A stretch of 44,046 bases of DNA from a virus. Under the pieces are notes generated by a model. That model searched no databases. It was not told where the DNA came from and saw only the letters and a list, made by a program, of their open reading frames with translations. The translations under genes and the position numbers were made by a program. The stretch spans positions 1-44,046 of IMG/VR virus record IMGVR_UViG_3300021091_000142, one strand, 5' to 3'. Position 1 is the first letter of the stretch, and each line of letters begins with the position of its first letter. Positions 41,561 to 44,046 of this stretch are shown piece by piece.

Positions 41561-41594
41561 GTATTACTCCGTATTGCGTTGTATTAAATGTATT
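41561..41594 (-). promoter_or_regulatory. Four AATAC repeats in the gp32 leader
   Basis: Reading towards the gp32 ATG, the minus strand has AATAC at 41594-41590, 41585-41581, 41575-41571 and 41565-41561, spaced 9, 10 and 10 nt. They span the SD (GGAGT, 41570-41566). The leader is AT-rich with little secondary structure. T4 gp32 represses its own mRNA by cooperative binding to an unstructured leader, so this is a good operator candidate. Confidence 0.55.
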
Positions 41595-41625
41595 TCGTCT
41601 TGTCCACTTTTTTCATTACCATATC

Positions 41626-41654
41626 ATTATATAGTATTTTCGTTACCAAGTAAA
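41626..41654 (-). promoter_or_regulatory. Sigma70-like promoter for gp32
   Basis: Minus strand TTTACT (41654-41649), 17-nt spacer, TATAAT (41631-41626) inside the 3' end of gp59. Predicted start near 41619 gives a leader of about 60 nt containing the AATAC repeats. The -10 is perfect and the -35 matches 4 of 6. Confidence 0.45.
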
Positions 41655-42232
41655 GTTTTCTTTGTCAAAGATTTGTACTTGTCAACGTTTACATTCAAGA
41701 ATGCTCCGTACTTACGAATCTTTCTTGATACTTTGGGATAGATGATATCATCAGAGATCTTCTTGTCCCAAATTCTTATAAAGTCAAAGATGTTATTTAA
41801 AATTACCATCGTTTCAATTGTTATTTCTTTTTGCATAAATGCAATGAGTAATTTCGGAAACTGTCCATCATCAACTTTAAATAAATCATTGAAACTTTCT
41901 TTTGTTGCAATTTTTTGCAAGTCCTCGACATAGACTTTGCTCATCGAATCTGTTCTTCGTCTCCAATCTCGATATGCTTGCTCAGCCTCCTCTTCAAGGA
42001 GTGACTTGGTCCAATTATCGTCGCGGTCAACAAAATTAGCCACCAGAAATGGAACCATTTCCTCGTCGCGATACTTGCGCGCAAGGCGGTGGAATAGAAA
42101 TTTATCACGACGTTTTTGAAACGCATCTACGGATATTCTCGTTTTACCATCATATTGAAAGAAGTTATATTGTTCTGAACTGAAATGCAATTTGATGGCT
42201 TGATATAATCCGTAAAGATCATATCCATTCAT
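41627..42232 (-). CDS. gp59: Helicase loader gp59
   Basis: A 201-aa T4 gp59 homologue (T4: 217 aa). Shared elements: LYGLYQAIKLHFSSEQYNFF (T4 VYKLYLMIKQHMNGKYDVI), ISVDAFQKRRDKFLFHRLAR (T4 VSDAAYQKRRDKYFFQKLSE), DDNWTKSLLEEEAEQAYRDW (T4 QDAWIGDISDADA) and ITIETMVILNNIFDFIRIWD (T4 ISFETFILLDSFLNII). It loads the gp41 helicase onto gp32-coated DNA at forks and D-loops. Gene order gp32-gp59-gp33 is as in T4. It overlaps gp33 by 4 nt (ATGA). A gp41 gene is not in the window. Confidence 0.92.
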   Translation of the reverse strand: MNGYDLYGLYQAIKLHFSSEQYNFFQYDGKTRISVDAFQKRRDKFLFHRLARKYRDEEMVPFLVANFVDRDDNWTKSLLEEEAEQAYRDWRRRTDSMSKVYVEDLQKIATKESFNDLFKVDDGQFPKLLIAFMQKEITIETMVILNNIFDFIRIWDKKISDDIIYPKVSRKIRKYGAFLNVNVDKYKSLTKKTLLGNENTI

Positions 42233-42450
42233 AACGGAAGTTTGCCACCTCTCGGAAGAAATCGCATTTCCATTGCCTCACCTTGTATAATACTTTTCAA
42301 TGAGTCATTGATTAATGATGCAGCGACTTCAATTTCAAGATTATTTCGTTCACAGTAAGTTGTGATTGCATCCATGTGATCAATTCGTTTTTCGATTGCC
42401 ATCTCCATGATCATCATTGAGAAATTATTTTTTTCTTCTCGACTTGCCAT
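42229..42450 (-). CDS. gp33: Late transcription coactivator gp33-like
   Basis: A 73-aa protein from ATG 42450 (MASREEKNNFSMM); the frame could extend to 42468, but the ATG at 42450 lies just after the stop of guaC and gives a typical start. It aligns with the core of T4 gp33 (112 aa): IEKRIDHMDAITTYCERNNL versus T4 FGMSYLEATTAFLEENSIPE, then KSIIQGEAMEMRFLPRG versus T4 IEKIQSEAIDENLLRP. gp33 binds the RNA polymerase beta flap and couples it to the gp45 clamp for late transcription with gp55. It confirms a T4-type late programme, in line with NATAAATA boxes seen here. Position between gp59 and the next gene matches T4. Confidence 0.85.
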   Translation of the reverse strand: MASREEKNNFSMMIMEMAIEKRIDHMDAITTYCERNNLEIEVAASLINDSLKSIIQGEAMEMRFLPRGGKLPL

Positions 42451-42451
42451 T

Positions 42452-43477
42452 TCAGATCTCATACGCACTCAAGGAATTGTTCAACTGCTGAGTTACACGC
42501 ACGAACGTTGTACGCTTACTCAAATGCTTCAATTCACTTGCTCCCACATAAGTACATGCCGAACGCAGACCACCAAGTATTTCTTGTAATGTTCTGCTTA
42601 CCTCTCCACGATATGGAATCTCAACAGTCTTGCCTTCGCTGGCTCGATAGTTAGCAACACCACCATTGTGTAAGTCCATTGCTGTATCTGAACTCATGCC
42701 GTAAAATCTATTTGTTCCAAACACAGATGCGCCACCCTCTTTGTGACCCGCCAACATACCACCAAGCATCACAAAATCGGCTCCCGCAGCGAATGCCTTC
42801 ACAACGTCTCCAGGAACGGTACACCCTCCATCCGCTATGATATGACCCTGAAGACCATGTGCTGCATCCGCGCACTCAATAACCGCACTCAACTGCGGAT
42901 AGCCGATTCCTGTCATCTTGCGTGTTGTACACACTGATCCAGGACCAATACCAACTTTCACAATGTCAACACCAGATAGAATTAATTCCTCTGTCATTTC
43001 TGGTGTGACAACATTACCTGCGATGAGAGTTACTGATGGATATTTGTCACGAAATTTCTTTACAAAATCTACAAACGCTTGTGTATAGCCATTCGCAACA
43101 TCAATACAAACTCTCATATGTATATGAAACATATCAGAGTGATAAACATTCTCAAACTTCTTTAGATCTGTGTCTGAAATACCCAAAGAGTAAACACTAC
43201 TGTTCAATCTCAATGCAAAATGATTTAACAGATCTTGTTCAGAATAATGTTTGGTTACAGCAACTAAACACTTATGCTTGTTTAGTTCCTCTGCCATCTC
43301 GAGAGTGCCAACACCATCCATGTTTGCAGCAATAATTGGAACGCCAGACCACTCACCGCCATGTTTGAATTTAAATTTTCTATCGAGTTTCACTTCGCTT
43401 CGAGAAGCAAGAGTTGATCGCTTGGGTGTGATGAGTACATCTTTGTAGTCAAGTTTCACATCATCAAGTATTCTCAT
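42452..43477 (-). CDS. guaC: GMP reductase (phage-borne guaC)
   Basis: A 341-aa GMP reductase of the IMPDH/GMPR barrel family (E. coli GuaC: 347 aa). It converts GMP to IMP and ammonia with NADPH. The catalytic Cys183 is in [20 protein letters not shown]. Also seen: the barrel start [83 protein letters not shown] and [19 protein letters not shown]. There is no CBS domain insertion, as in GMPR and unlike most IMPDHs. It sits between gp33 and a wall hydrolase, where T4 has dsbA and rnh, so it appears to be a host-derived metabolic gene that steers guanine nucleotides towards adenine nucleotides. SD GAGGT lies 5 nt upstream. Confidence 0.92.
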   Translation of the reverse strand: MRILDDVKLDYKDVLITPKRSTLASRSEVKLDRKFKFKHGGEWSGVPIIAANMDGVGTLEMAEELNKHKCLVAVTKHYSEQDLLNHFALRLNSSVYSLGISDTDLKKFENVYHSDMFHIHMRVCIDVANGYTQAFVDFVKKFRDKYPSVTLIAGNVVTPEMTEELILSGVDIVKVGIGPGSVCTTRKMTGIGYPQLSAVIECADAAHGLQGHIIADGGCTVPGDVVKAFAAGADFVMLGGMLAGHKEGGASVFGTNRFYGMSSDTAMDLHNGGVANYRASEGKTVEIPYRGEVSRTLQEILGGLRSACTYVGASELKHLSKRTTFVRVTQQLNNSLSAYEI

Positions 43478-43483
43478 ATAACC

Positions 43484-44046
43484 TCAAAGATAAAAAATAT
43501 GATTGCCAATCTGTTTTACTAAAACCTTCTGACTCGACCATGCAGGCTGAACATAGTCTGCATGAAAGTACATTGCATTCCCAATTATACCATATTTTTT
43601 CTTAGAAATCAAAATGTTTTCGGCAATCTGCAAGGACTCACGCCACATACCACGACTGCGAATACCTTTCTTATCCTCACAGACCCAAGAGAATTGACAA
43701 GTGCCTTTTGTCTTTTGATAGACAACACCGCATACAGTTCTCGGAAACTGTCGACTCTTTACACGATTCATGGTGACTTCAGCAACGGCAATTTTGCCAG
43801 TGCGCGGTTCAGAACCTGCTTCGAAATAAATGTTCTTGGCAAGACATTCAACGTCTCGCATGACCTTTTGTTTTTGTTCGTAGGATAGTTCAAGAAATTC
43901 CATACGATTAGTCATGTCATTCATTTGAGCAATCAGAAGCGTATTGGCTTCTTGTTGTTTTTCTAGTTGCGCCATTGTTCGAGCATGCATATCAAACGGA
44001 ACAAAGATTCCGAAAAATATGGCAGCTAATAAACCACCCCACAGCA
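43484..44046 (-). CDS. SleB-type cell wall hydrolase with N-terminal membrane segment (runs off right edge)
   Basis: The frame is open to the window edge, so the start is not seen; an internal ATG at 43990 would give 168 aa, but upstream codons in frame read LWGGLLAAIFFGIFVPFD, a hydrophobic segment, so the gene very probably begins further upstream. A coiled-coil linker follows (MAQLEKQQEANTLLIAQMND). The C-terminal 120 residues are the SleB/CwlJ (Hydrolase_2) domain: NIYFEAGSEPRTGKIAVAEV with the likely catalytic Glu, TMNRVKSRQFPRTVCGVVYQ, GTCQFSWVCED, and NAMYFHADYVQPAWS. It would cut peptidoglycan, and the N-terminal segment makes it a candidate signal-anchor endolysin or an infection-stage enzyme. 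It lies 6 nt from guaC. Confidence 0.85.
   Translation of the reverse strand, partial: LWGGLLAAIFFGIFVPFDMHARTMAQLEKQQEANTLLIAQMNDMTNRMEFLELSYEQKQKVMRDVECLAKNIYFEAGSEPRTGKIAVAEVTMNRVKSRQFPRTVCGVVYQKTKGTCQFSWVCEDKKGIRSRGMWRESLQIAENILISKKKYGIIGNAMYFHADYVQPAWSSQKVLVKQIGNHIFYL

Noticed and set aside
1-44046. tRNA genes
   Set aside because: Intergenic gaps are mostly under 70 nt and none shows a cloverleaf pattern; not supported.

Overview
The window is part of the genome of an AT-rich, T4-like myovirus, probably aquatic and infecting a Gram-negative bacterium. The case rests on a near-complete T4-type baseplate set (gp48, gp53, gp27-like, gp5, gp25, gp6, gp7-like, gp8), the head-completion protein gp4, a gp26-type hub chaperone, and the T4 replication/late-transcription block gp32-gp59-gp33. 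The style resembles marine T4-like phages: collagen-like fibres, DUF4815-type virion proteins, 2OG oxygenases and host-like metabolic genes. No photosynthesis genes or tRNAs are visible, so the host cannot be named.

Layout. 1-4.66 kb (minus): cell-surface or metabolite-modifying genes, namely the start of a glycosyltransferase-like gene, a DUF6445-like protein, two more glycosyltransferase-like genes, a sulfotransferase, a 57-aa Cys4 protein, a PKHD-type 2OG oxygenase and a conserved unknown. 4.7-16.5 kb (minus): host-recognition module with a giant Gly-rich adhesin, a redox-dead thioredoxin-fold protein, a stand-alone fibre-tip domain, two collagen-like fibres (one ending in an S74 chaperone), a cupin-like protein and a virion protein carrying a Hint autoprocessing domain. 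16.5-36.5 kb (minus): baseplate wedge and hub genes, tightly packed with TAATG/ATGA overlaps. 36.5-40.6 kb (plus): gp4, an unrecognised conserved gene, a gp54-like tube-initiator candidate, gp26 with a probable -1 frameshift extension, and a Pro-rich tail protein. 40.6-44.0 kb (minus): gp32 with its own terminator, gp59, gp33, a phage GMP reductase (guaC) and a SleB-type wall hydrolase that runs off the right edge.

How it fits together. gp33 implies T4-type late transcription, and NATAAATA late-promoter-like boxes lie before the fibre operon (11703-11710) and in the divergent gap at 36.5 kb. The plus-strand block would supply tube initiator and hub chaperone for the baseplate encoded by the minus-strand block. 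The most unusual signals are: (1) a slippery heptamer with an upstream SD-like sequence at the end of gp26 that would fuse a conserved-looking 65-aa tail in the -1 frame; (2) a repeated ID-V-IG-RR peptide shared by two tail genes and resembling TonB boxes; (3) a Hint domain on a virion protein; (4) four AATAC repeats at 10/10/9-nt spacing in the gp32 leader, together with a gp32 that has lost its zinc ligands; (5) a gp5 hub protein whose two wall-hydrolase-like domains both appear catalytically dead; (6) a giant Gly-rich adhesin with an A-B-A'-B' layout suggesting a folded-back fibre. No gap longer than 300 bases lacks a gene.
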